Positions 18,397 to 27,228 of a stretch of 64,000 nucleotides of DNA are shown here, piece by piece. The stretch is from JAFNAG01 sp963824985 (GTDB lineage Bacteria; Acidobacteriota; UBA6911), in contig CAWGRQ010000017.1 of assembly GCA_963824985.1 (NCBI GenBank), positions 116,196 to 180,195 on the forward strand, in the 5' to 3' direction. Position numbers and translations under genes: made by a program. Each line of letters starts with the position of its first letter. Position 1 is the stretch's first letter. The notes under the pieces are model-generated. The model had not been told where the DNA came from and did no database searches. It was given only the letters and a program-made list of their open reading frames with translations.

Positions 18397-18528
18397 GTTT
18401 ATCCTCCGGTCCGGATGGCAGTCGGCGGGCGAGGGCCGTTTGCGATCCTCGGACCCGTGCCTGCGGGCGTTCCCCGATAGTATTCATGAATGATGTATCG
18501 TCCAGGACTACCGACACTTGAACTAAAA

Positions 18529-21222
18529 CTATCGGGTATACATCGCCGCATTAAACACCACCCGGAAGGTACCGAATGGTTGATCCCGCCACTCCGGCCG
18601 GAACCCGAGGAGCACGATATGTCCCTTATCGAGTTCCACGTCCAGCGCAGCGGCCTTCCCCTGGAGTAATTTCTCGCCGATCAGAAATCCCGACAGCAGG
18701 GGTGTGCCGGTCTCCTGATATTTGGCCAGGATGCTGCCCTGAAATCCTTCAAGCGTATCAAAGACCGGGCTGCCGTCGACGAAAACGGCCGCTTTCTCGG
18801 GCATGCCGGCCATAACCGGGTGAGTCGGGTCGGTCGCCACCTCGACGATCGATCCGCGCAGGAAGAACTCCTCCGGCTTCAGGCCCTCGACCGTGTTTTT
18901 GACCGGCAACTTGAATTGCTGCACGATAAAGCGATAGGCGTTGTTGAAACAGATGAGTGTGCCACCGCCGCGAACAAATCCTTCGAACGACTGCAGGTCT
19001 TCCTGGGTGAGCGTATAGGCATACTCCGGGCGCACGGCCCGGGCGGCGCCGCCGCCGCGGCCACCGGCGGGCGGCGCGGCACCTCGGCCGCCCCCTCGGC
19101 CGCCGCCGGCCCCTTCAACGGGAATGCGCGCGTCGTCGGCCAGGATAAGAACATCGATTTTTTCGCGCAGCGGAGCACGGAAGTCCTCGGGATGAATACT
19201 CACAAAGTCGAAGTTGTATTGCTCGATGAGCCATCGGGTCCAGCCTTCGTCCATGCTGCCGCTCCAGGGCTGGAACAAGCCGATGCGAGGCTTTTTCACC
19301 GGCGTGCCGGTGGCGGAAGTGCGCTCGGCAATGAGCGCCAGGGAGTTGACCAGAGCCGTCTGTGCCGGCTCGGGAAGCCCCCGAATAAGGTAGCGCGAAC
19401 CCGCGCCGGCCTCGCCCGCGAGAAACTGCACATCCGCCCCCTGCTTCCACGCGCGGTTGATGGCCCGGAAGGCGTTGTTCTGGGCGGGATCGACGGCCAG
19501 AGCCGGGCCGCTCCCGCTGATCCGGCCTGCCGGCGGCACAATGGCGGCCGCGGCGGAATTCGAGTTGAAGCCGATTCCGGGCACACTGTCGAACGGCGCC
19601 GCATCCCCGGAGTCCTTGAGGTTGTAGGGTGTGGGTTTGGCTTTGGGATCCGGTATTGCGCCCAGGGTCTTCAGCTTCGCGCGCAGGTCATCGGCAAGGG
19701 GCGCGGTGGCGGCGGCGATCTTTACCCCCATCTGCAGAGGGAGTGTCCATCCGGCGGCGTCATATGGCCGCAGCGGCGGTCCGCCCGGGTACTGGCGCAG
19801 ATCGGGATATTTCTGGACGTCGAGCAGTTCGCGCGCCATGGCGGCAAACTCCTGATCGGTGGGGACGACCCACGTGCCCGCCGAATAGCTTGCGCCGTCG
19901 ATTGTGGCCGGCGCCATAAGCTGCGAGACCCGCACGCCTGCGAATGCTAGGCGGCGGAGCATCTCCACCGCCGCCATCGGATCGCGCTGGTCCTGGGGTA
20001 TGACGTAGGCGTACGGTGCGCCCTTTTTACCCCGGGCAATCTGATCGCGGCCTGCCTGATAGCGGTTGAAGAGCAGCGAATCCTTGTATTTGGCCGCGTA
20101 TTCCAGCGTCGCCACGGCGGCTGTCTCATTATAGGCAACGGCGTCTCCCAGGCGCCACCATCCCCCGGGCCAGGGGCTGGAGTAGAGGCTCTGCGGCCGG
20201 AGATCGCGGAAGTTCTGCGGGATGTCGTTGATTGTGTACTCGCGCGGGGTTGCCATGTTGCCGGCGGTCTCGGTCCAGAATGCGGGGATGTTCTTGAAGA
20301 TCGGGGCGTAATCAACATAGCCTGGATACCAGGCATCGAACGAGGTTCCCATGTGCGTCGCTCCGACCTGGCCGCGTTCTTCCAGACCCTTCGCAATCGC
20401 CATGCCGATCATATTCACTTCACGCGACGAGATGTAAGGCGCGTCGAGGCCGACCGGTTCCGAAAATGGCGGCAGCCATATGCGGGTTGGAAATGGCGCG
20501 GTCTGGTGAAACACGTAAATGATGTGCGGTTCCCACTGCCGCCAGAAATGCTCCATTACGCGCGATTCGATCATGTTCATCATGTAGGCGTCGCGGTTGT
20601 TGTCGTGGCCGACATATTCCTGGTACAGGCGCGGCAGGCCCGACTGCTCGTAAGGCGTGCCGAAATTTTTCGCCTGCCACTCTCCAACCATCTGCTGGCC
20701 ATCCGGATTCATGGTCGGCCACAAAATCACCACGTCGTTTTCAAGAATCTCCTTGAACGGGGGCTCTTGCGCGCGACTGAGCAAATCATAAGCGAGTTGC
20801 GGCGTCATCTGCGGCCCAGCTACTTCGGTCGCGTGGCAGCCGCCGTCGATGTGGACGAAGGCCTTTCCCTCGACGGCCAGCTTGCGGGCCTGCTCGTCGG
20901 TCAAACCCTCGGGATGCGCCAGGCGCTGGGCAATTTCGCGGAAGCGATCGATCTTAGCCAGGTTTTTCGGTGTCGAGATCAGAGCAAAATAGGATATCCT
21001 GCCCAGCGTCGTTCGACCCGCTTCAAACAGCCTGATGGAATTGCTCGCTGCCTCCAGCTTTTTGAAGTAGTCAATCGTTTGATCGTAGGTTATCAGCTTA
21101 TTGTCGGCGCCCGGCTTGAATCCGAACGCTGATTCGGGCGTCGGCAGCGGTTTCGAACCCGCAACCAGCAACGCGGGGCCAATGAGCAGCAGGGCCGGAA
21201 TCAGTCTCGCTGTACGTCGCAT
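18529..21222 (-). CDS. M14-family zinc carboxypeptidase, secreted
   Basis: From ATG 21222, with AGGAG eight bases before it, the protein has 897 residues. A signal peptide covers about residues 1-22. The zinc motif HxxE is present as GGCHATEVAG (His130, Glu133), followed by NPDGQQM, the DNNRDAY block and a later zinc-type His in VFHQTAP. FWTETAGN may supply the general-base Glu. The roughly 500-residue C-terminal part includes a glycine-rich linker and a glutamine-amidotransferase-like fold. The length and layout match large acidobacterial M14 proteins. It should act in the periplasm or outside, trimming peptides. An alternative ATG lies two codons upstream. Confidence 0.88.
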   Translation of the reverse strand: MRRTARLIPALLLIGPALLVAGSKPLPTPESAFGFKPGADNKLITYDQTIDYFKKLEAASNSIRLFEAGRTTLGRISYFALISTPKNLAKIDRFREIAQRLAHPEGLTDEQARKLAVEGKAFVHIDGGCHATEVAGPQMTPQLAYDLLSRAQEPPFKEILENDVVILWPTMNPDGQQMVGEWQAKNFGTPYEQSGLPRLYQEYVGHDNNRDAYMMNMIESRVMEHFWRQWEPHIIYVFHQTAPFPTRIWLPPFSEPVGLDAPYISSREVNMIGMAIAKGLEERGQVGATHMGTSFDAWYPGYVDYAPIFKNIPAFWTETAGNMATPREYTINDIPQNFRDLRPQSLYSSPWPGGWWRLGDAVAYNETAAVATLEYAAKYKDSLLFNRYQAGRDQIARGKKGAPYAYVIPQDQRDPMAAVEMLRRLAFAGVRVSQLMAPATIDGASYSAGTWVVPTDQEFAAMARELLDVQKYPDLRQYPGGPPLRPYDAAGWTLPLQMGVKIAAATAPLADDLRAKLKTLGAIPDPKAKPTPYNLKDSGDAAPFDSVPGIGFNSNSAAAAIVPPAGRISGSGPALAVDPAQNNAFRAINRAWKQGADVQFLAGEAGAGSRYLIRGLPEPAQTALVNSLALIAERTSATGTPVKKPRIGLFQPWSGSMDEGWTRWLIEQYNFDFVSIHPEDFRAPLREKIDVLILADDARIPVEGAGGGRGGGRGAAPPAGGRGGGAARAVRPEYAYTLTQEDLQSFEGFVRGGGTLICFNNAYRFIVQQFKLPVKNTVEGLKPEEFFLRGSIVEVATDPTHPVMAGMPEKAAVFVDGSPVFDTLEGFQGSILAKYQETGTPLLSGFLIGEKLLQGKAAALDVELDKGHIVLLGFRPEWRDQPFGTFRVVFNAAMYTR

Positions 21223-21448
21223 CGCCATTACTCCTATGTCATGGATATCCCAGTCATATTCCACTGTTGCCGGAGCTGACGGGCGGTGAGGCCCATCAGA
21301 GCCGCAATTTCTTGGGTGCTACCCTATAATCGAGTGGGTATCGAGAGCAAGCGGAATCAGGACTCCCTTGCCATGCAGGGATCGCATTTCCCTTGTTCGC
21401 GCCCCCCCGGATGCGTTACAAACGAAGCCAGCCGCAATGGAGACGCAT

Positions 21449-22423
21449 ATGGATAAAAACCGACGTGCACTTCTGAAACTAGGATTGGCCGCTACCGCCG
21501 GAGTTTCCACGACCACCCTGACTGCCGCGCCCACGCAATCCTCCGTGGAATTGCCATCATCCTCGCCGGATCAAGCCGGAGTCCTGGTTGACACCACTCT
21601 GTGTATTGGATGCCGCAAATGCGAGGAGGCCTGCAACCGCCGGAATCATCTGCCGCGCACGGCCGAATCCTTTTCTGACCGCGATGTGTTGCGCACTTTC
21701 CGCAGACCTTCCGAAAACGCGTTTACGGTGGTGAACCAGTTTCCGGGGAGCCCATCACCGGATCAGGCTTCAGTTTCACAGACGTATGTGAAGGTGCAGT
21801 GCATGCACTGTCTCTATCCCTCCTGCGTCTCCGCCTGCATCGTCGGGGCGCTGACCAAATCGTCGGATGGGGCGGTGGTCTATAATCCCACAACCTGTAT
21901 CGGATGCCGGTACTGCCAGGTAGCGTGCCCCTTTGAGGTCCCGGCCTACGAGTTCAATGAACCCCTCGTTCCGAGGGTGCGCAAGTGCCAGTTCTGTGCG
22001 GACCGTACCGAACGCGCCGAAGCCAATCCCGCCTGCGCCGCCTCCTGCCCCACGGAGGCCCTGGTCTTCGGTCGCCGTGCGGATCTGGTTGTCATGGCCC
22101 GGGAGCGCCTGAAGCGCCGGCCGGATCGCTATTTCGACCATATCTACGGTGAAACGGAAGTCGGTGGAACTTCGTGGCTATACCTCACCGGCCGGCCGAT
22201 TCAGGAAATCGGGCTGCTGCAACTTCCGGAATCCGCTCCTGCGCAGCTGACCGAGGCCATCCAGCATGGAATTTTCCGATATGGCGCAATCCCCATTGCG
22301 TTTTACGGACTGCTGGCCGGGATCATGTGGCATCACCACCGCAAGCACCCGGATGATGAAGGGAATGGAAGGGAAGACCCGAACACCCCGGCGGCCGGGA
22401 GCCGCGAGGGGGGCGGACTATGA
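21449..22423 (+). CDS. Four-cluster ferredoxin-like electron-transfer subunit (HybA/HmcB-like)
   Basis: From ATG 21449, behind a GGAG site, the protein has 324 residues. The N-terminus has an RRALLKLG Tat-like motif, so it is probably exported folded. Four cysteine groups follow: CIGCRKCEEAC near 52, CMHCLYPSCVSAC near 113, CIGCRYCQVACPFE near 143, and CQFCADRT...CAASCP near 175. This fits four [4Fe-4S] clusters as in HybA, DmsB or HmcB. A hydrophobic segment near 285-305 could anchor the C-terminus in the membrane. Its stop overlaps the next start by four bases (ATGA), so the two genes are coupled. It should pass electrons between the multiheme domain and the membrane subunit of the next gene. 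Confidence 0.88.
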   Translation: MDKNRRALLKLGLAATAGVSTTTLTAAPTQSSVELPSSSPDQAGVLVDTTLCIGCRKCEEACNRRNHLPRTAESFSDRDVLRTFRRPSENAFTVVNQFPGSPSPDQASVSQTYVKVQCMHCLYPSCVSACIVGALTKSSDGAVVYNPTTCIGCRYCQVACPFEVPAYEFNEPLVPRVRKCQFCADRTERAEANPACAASCPTEALVFGRRADLVVMARERLKRRPDRYFDHIYGETEVGGTSWLYLTGRPIQEIGLLQLPESAPAQLTEAIQHGIFRYGAIPIAFYGLLAGIMWHHHRKHPDDEGNGREDPNTPAAGSREGGGL

Positions 22424-25400
22424 CCCGCTCAATCCACAACGATCATCCTCGAAGGGTAACAAAGCCCTTTTTCACGTTCGGGACGCTGACGTTGCTGATC
22501 TTTATGGGGGTGGGTTTCTCCTTTGGCATCACGCGCATGCTGCTCGGACTGGGCACCGTGACCAACCTCGATGACCACAATCCCTGGGGCATATGGATCG
22601 CCTTCGACGTCGCCTGCGGTGTTGCCCTGGCCGCCGGCGGGTTCACGACCGCTGCCCTGGTGGACATCTTCGGTCAAAGAAGATACCGCCCGCTGCTGCG
22701 CCCTGCAATTCTCACCGCGTTCCTCGGCTATCTCTGGGTCGCCATTGCTTTGAGTTTCGATCTGGGTCGCTACTGGAACATCTGGCGTCCGATCTTCAAT
22801 TGGCAGGGAAACTCGGTGCTGTTTGAGGTCGGCATGTGCGTGACCGCCTATCTCATGGTCCTCGGCGTGGAAATGAGCCCTGCGGTCCTCGAGGGATTGA
22901 AGACCAGGATCGACCGGAAAGAATGGGGTTGGAAGCTCCTGCACAGGCTGGAGCGGTTGATCGTGACGCTTATTGCCGGAGTCCGGATCGCACTGCCGCT
23001 GTTTATTGTGGCCGGCGTGGTCCTGTCCTTTATGCATCAGTCCTCCCTGGGGACGCTGATGCTCATCGCCCCGACCAAACTCAGCCCGCTGTGGAATACT
23101 CCCATCCTTCCCATCCTGTTCCTGCTGTCGGCAATCATGGTGGGATTCCCGATGGTCATTCTGGAATCCATCTATGCGAACATCAGTTTTGGCCGCAACC
23201 CCGAGATGGAACTTCTGACGCCCATGGCCCGCTTCATTCCATGGTTCATCGGAGCCTATGGGGTGGTCAAGATCGGAGATCTTGCCTTCCGGTATCAGCA
23301 ATTGAATTTCTTCGAGCACCCGGCGGCCACGACCTCGCTGGTGGTGGAGATCCTCCTCGGGATTATCGCCCCCTTCCTTCTATTCCTGAATCGGGCGGTG
23401 CGCCGATCCATGGGGTGGCTGTTTTTTACGGTTTCTCTGATCATTTTCGGCGTGGTCCTGAACCGCATCAATGTCTTTCTGGTCGGATATGACCCGCCAT
23501 ACGCCACCAAAGCCTATTTCCCGTCGATCGGCGAGATTGCAATGACGGTGGCCATCGTCTCCAGCATATTATTCTGCTACCGCTATTTCGTGACCTTTTT
23601 TCCCGTCCTGCCTGGATTCGTGCAGACCATGGAGTTGCAGCCGGTCCGCCTGCGCGAGGAGCGCGAGCGTACCGTCAGCCCGTTCTGGACCTGGGTGATC
23701 CGGGGCAGTGGCATTGCCTTCCTGCTCGGATTTGTCGGCCTCTACAGCCTGGTGCACATTGAAGCCATCCAGGCATCCGTCAGGACGGTTCGCGATGTCC
23801 TGCGCGTCCAGGCGCAATCGTCGGCGTCCGCCACGATGGTCGCGGGGCCTGGGTATCCGCAACGCCCCTCCGGGTATAAGAACTTTTATGTGCTCGACAG
23901 CCGAGTGTTAAACGACCGGTCGGACGACTACGAACCGGTAGGTTTTTCTCACCGGATCCACGACGAGCTGGTGGAAGGAGACTGCGGGGTCTGCCATCAC
24001 CGCTATTCGCGAGATGAGAAGGATCGCATCGGGGAGGATATCAAGACTCTCCACGCGGCCATGGATATAAAGACGGGCGGGCCCTGCTCGGCATGCCATG
24101 ATGACATGGCGCAAAACCCGCCGCAGAGATGCATCCACTGCCACGGGCTGTCCAATGAGCCGGATGATCCCTCCCGCATTGGTCTGAAGGGGGCCTACCA
24201 CCGCCAGTGCATCGGCTGCCACGAACGCCAACTCAAGCCGGCTCCCGCCCCGACGGAGTGTGCTTCCTGTCATCATCCCTGGATCCCGGATCACTCCATC
24301 CTGGTCGTGTTTCAGGGCCGTCCCAGCCCTCAGGATGTGACCCGGACCTGCTTGGGGTGCCACCCGAAAGTGGGTCAGGACCTGCTGAAGACCGCCCACT
24401 GGAACTGGAAGGGGCAATCGCCGACGCTGGCGGGCTATGAACACCGGACCGATGTCAGCCTGACGCTGATGGTCAACAACTATTGCATCGCCATCGGGTC
24501 CAATTTCCAGGAGTGCGCTTCCTGTCACATTGGCTACGGTGGCGTCAACGCACGATTCGATTTCTCCAATCCGGAGAACATCGATTGCCTGGTGTGCCAC
24601 GATACCACGGGGACGTATCGAAAGGATCTCGGGCGGGGGGGCTTTCCGGACTCCTCCATCGACCTGACGGCGATCGCTCAAAAGGTGGGACGCCCGTCCC
24701 GGCGAGCGTGCGGCTCCTGTCACTTTTACAGCGGCGGGGCGCCGAACGCCAAGCACGGCGACCTCGAACCGGCCCTGGCCGATCCGCGCACCGCTATCGA
24801 CCTGCACATGGGAACACTGAACATGCGCTGTCAGGATTGCCACTCTACCGTCGACCATCGGATTGCCGGCATGTCCCTGAGCGCTCCCGCGGTGGAGGGG
24901 CGTGTTTCATGTGAGAAATGCCACGGGCTCACCCCGCACGGGGTGGCAGGAGCTCTAAGCCGCCATCTGGACGATCATATCCGGGCTGTCGCCTGCGAGA
25001 CCTGTCATATCCCGACCTTCGCCCAGGTGTCGCCGACACTGCTCCGCCGCGATTTTTCCACTGCCGGACAGGATCGCCCCGAACGTCGCGACCGGTATGG
25101 GATGCCGGAATACGACAAAAAATTCGGCAACCTGACCTGGGGCCAAAACCTGGTTCCGGAGTACCTCTGGTATGACGGCACTCGCAAAGCGGCCCTCCTG
25201 GGAGACAAGATCGATGTTTCCTCGCCCGTGATCCTCAATGCGCCGGTAGGGGAGAAACGGAGCCCCGCGGCACGCATTTTCCCCTTTAAGTCGCATACGG
25301 GCGTCCAGCCTTATGACGTGCAGAACCTGACCCTGGCAATCCCCAACCTGCTCGAAGACTACTGGGTCCAGTTCGATTGGCCCAAGGCCATAGCCGGCGG

Positions 25401-25713
25401 CATGAAACGGGTTGGCTTGCCCTACTCGGGGAAGTATGGTTTCGTGCAGACCAAAATGTATTCCGGAATCCACCACGAGGTGGCCCCGGCCAGCCGCGCC
25501 CTGGGATGTTCGGATTGTCACAGCAGCGCAGCGGTGACCTGTACTCGCTGCCACCGGAATGCCAAAGGAATGGATCTTCCGGCACACCGGCTTGCGGTCT
25601 ATCCGGAAGTCAGGGGGCGGATCGATTTCCAGGCGCTGGGCTACCCCAATGACCCGGCACTGGTGGGGGGGCGTTTTTATATCACCCTCGGCCGGGGATC
25701 CCCGCCCAAATAG
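22420..25713 (+). CDS. NrfD/HybB-type membrane subunit fused to a 14-heme cytochrome c
   Basis: The 1097-residue protein combines two systems. Residues 1-450 contain about ten membrane helices and match the HybB/NrfD/PsrC quinone-reactive family (NPWGIWIAFDVACGV). Residues 520-1045 carry fourteen CxxCH heme motifs, the first at 522 and the last at 1041. The first five lie close together, like a class III cytochrome. The last nine lie in a region resembling octaheme tetrathionate reductase (HWNWKGQ..., HRTDVSLTLMVNNYC). The multiheme part must face outside the cytoplasmic membrane. In Hmc-type complexes these functions sit in separate proteins. Likely role: moving electrons between quinone and periplasmic or extracellular acceptors, or reducing a sulfur or nitrogen compound. 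The substrate is not known. Confidence 0.85.
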   Translation: MTRSIHNDHPRRVTKPFFTFGTLTLLIFMGVGFSFGITRMLLGLGTVTNLDDHNPWGIWIAFDVACGVALAAGGFTTAALVDIFGQRRYRPLLRPAILTAFLGYLWVAIALSFDLGRYWNIWRPIFNWQGNSVLFEVGMCVTAYLMVLGVEMSPAVLEGLKTRIDRKEWGWKLLHRLERLIVTLIAGVRIALPLFIVAGVVLSFMHQSSLGTLMLIAPTKLSPLWNTPILPILFLLSAIMVGFPMVILESIYANISFGRNPEMELLTPMARFIPWFIGAYGVVKIGDLAFRYQQLNFFEHPAATTSLVVEILLGIIAPFLLFLNRAVRRSMGWLFFTVSLIIFGVVLNRINVFLVGYDPPYATKAYFPSIGEIAMTVAIVSSILFCYRYFVTFFPVLPGFVQTMELQPVRLREERERTVSPFWTWVIRGSGIAFLLGFVGLYSLVHIEAIQASVRTVRDVLRVQAQSSASATMVAGPGYPQRPSGYKNFYVLDSRVLNDRSDDYEPVGFSHRIHDELVEGDCGVCHHRYSRDEKDRIGEDIKTLHAAMDIKTGGPCSACHDDMAQNPPQRCIHCHGLSNEPDDPSRIGLKGAYHRQCIGCHERQLKPAPAPTECASCHHPWIPDHSILVVFQGRPSPQDVTRTCLGCHPKVGQDLLKTAHWNWKGQSPTLAGYEHRTDVSLTLMVNNYCIAIGSNFQECASCHIGYGGVNARFDFSNPENIDCLVCHDTTGTYRKDLGRGGFPDSSIDLTAIAQKVGRPSRRACGSCHFYSGGAPNAKHGDLEPALADPRTAIDLHMGTLNMRCQDCHSTVDHRIAGMSLSAPAVEGRVSCEKCHGLTPHGVAGALSRHLDDHIRAVACETCHIPTFAQVSPTLLRRDFSTAGQDRPERRDRYGMPEYDKKFGNLTWGQNLVPEYLWYDGTRKAALLGDKIDVSSPVILNAPVGEKRSPAARIFPFKSHTGVQPYDVQNLTLAIPNLLEDYWVQFDWPKAIAGGMKRVGLPYSGKYGFVQTKMYSGIHHEVAPASRALGCSDCHSSAAVTCTRCHRNAKGMDLPAHRLAVYPEVRGRIDFQALGYPNDPALVGGRFYITLGRGSPPK

Positions 25714-25975
25714 GGGGCCGCCGGGCCCTGCACCCCGCAAACCGGCTGCCTCCGGGTTCTCAACGGCAGCAGGCCGTTTTGTGACCACGGTCATAGACAT
25801 CGGCCACCGATGTGCAAAGATTCGACCGACACTCGGGTGTGTCCAGGTTCGCTCAGTGGATGAAATGAAGAGACCGCGAAGCGCTTGCGGCCCCGGCGCC
25901 CAGCACGGATAGATTCGCTCCGGTGCGCCCGTCGGGACTCCAGGTTGATCCGGTCTGTTTTACAAAGGGGGTTGG

Positions 25976-27085
25976 ATGAAAGCTGAAACCCTTCGCATCG
26001 AACCCGACCGGTCCGCACAGTTGATGCCTGATCGGCGCCATTCGTCGCCCGCTTCCGGAACAACCGGAGACTCTGAATTGCTGTCGATCCCGGCTCCGGT
26101 CGATGTCGAGGCTGGAAAGATCCTGCGCTTTCAGAGGTCGGAGCGGCTGCTTCACTGGTCGATCGCCATCCCTTTCATGGTCTGCTACACATCCGCTGCG
26201 ATCCTGATGCTGTTTTTCAATCTCCATTCCGAAGGGATAGCCCGGGGCATCTTCTCGTGGACCCACAGGATCGCGGGCGCCTGCCTTATGGTGCTTCCGG
26301 GTTTGATCCTCCTGACGAATCTGAAAGATGCCAGGATCCACCTGTATAACATCAGGCAGGGCTGGGTTTGGGCGCTGAGCGACGTGAAATGGCTGCTCCT
26401 TATGGGACCGGCTGCCGTCATCCGCCGGATCACGCTGCCGGAACAGGGCAAATTCAACGCGGCGGAAAAGCTCAATTTCATGATGGTGATGAGCACCTAT
26501 CCGTTCTTCATCGCCACCGGACTGATTCTATGGATGCCCGGAATTGCGTTTTATTCCTGGATCCTCCACGTGGGGTTGGCGGCCGTTGCGACCCCTTTGA
26601 TGTTCGGACACATATTCATGGCGCTCGTCAATCCGGGGACCCGGGTTGGCCTTTCCGGGATGCTTTCGGGGTACGTCGACCGACAATGGGCCAAGCATCA
26701 CTATCGCCGCTGGTATCGGGAACATTTTGAATGCCTCGAAAAGACCGGGGGCGCACCGGTGGAAACTGAACACGACCTGCATCAGCCGGTGCTGGTCCGG
26801 TGCTCGGCCTGCCGCGCCGAGCACACCGCGCCCTCCTGGTTGCGGGTGCTCGAAGCGGTTTTTGAGCTTCAGCCGCTCACCTGTCCTTCGTGCGGCCTCG
26901 ATGCCCGGATCGATGCCGTCATCGTGCGCCCAGGGGAGGTGAACGCGGTTCGGCCCAGCCTGGAACTGGCGGGTTTCGGCGGCCTGGTGGTTGAAAGAGC
27001 GAGCGGAGGGGAAATCCGTTCCGGCCTGAGGCCGGGCGCCGCCGCTGGTCATGCGCCCACGCCAGGCGGCACCGTAACGAGGTGA
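25976..27085 (+). CDS. Cytochrome b (formate-dehydrogenase gamma/b561-like) with C-terminal zinc ribbon
   Basis: The 369-residue protein starts at ATG 25976, 262 bases after the multiheme fusion and on the same strand. Residues 45-260 contain four to five membrane helices with conserved histidines (RLLHWSIAIPF, THRIAGACLMVLPG, HVGLAAVATPLMFGHIFMALVNP) typical of di-heme cytochrome b subunits such as FdhC/FdnI. After it come a soluble segment and two CxxC pairs, CSACRAEH near 278 and CPSCGLD near 304, which look like a zinc ribbon or rubredoxin-like knuckle. It probably completes the respiratory complex encoded upstream by exchanging electrons with quinone. The zinc-ribbon tail is unusual. It could instead serve an unseen dehydrogenase. 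Confidence 0.8.
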   Translation: MKAETLRIEPDRSAQLMPDRRHSSPASGTTGDSELLSIPAPVDVEAGKILRFQRSERLLHWSIAIPFMVCYTSAAILMLFFNLHSEGIARGIFSWTHRIAGACLMVLPGLILLTNLKDARIHLYNIRQGWVWALSDVKWLLLMGPAAVIRRITLPEQGKFNAAEKLNFMMVMSTYPFFIATGLILWMPGIAFYSWILHVGLAAVATPLMFGHIFMALVNPGTRVGLSGMLSGYVDRQWAKHHYRRWYREHFECLEKTGGAPVETEHDLHQPVLVRCSACRAEHTAPSWLRVLEAVFELQPLTCPSCGLDARIDAVIVRPGEVNAVRPSLELAGFGGLVVERASGGEIRSGLRPGAAAGHAPTPGGTVTR

Positions 27086-27228
27086 TGCCGTCGATCCCTG
27101 CCGCGATCGCTCGAAGCGCGAAATCAGCCTGTTTTTCTTCAAGGCCGGGATTTCAAGGCACATCGTAATTTCACTGTGTGGAGAGTTCCCTCCGAAGTCC
27201 TGTTACCGTCCCCCTTCCCACTGGAGGT

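Noticed and set aside
18820..19950. A 376-codon plus-strand frame
   Set aside because: It is antisense to the M14 carboxypeptidase and lacks family sequence.
21285..21330. A minus-strand stretch reading like a Fis-type helix-turn-helix (IAALMGLTARQLRQQ)
   Set aside because: Only about 25 residues are present with a stop just before, so at most a tiny remnant in the gap before the respiratory operon.
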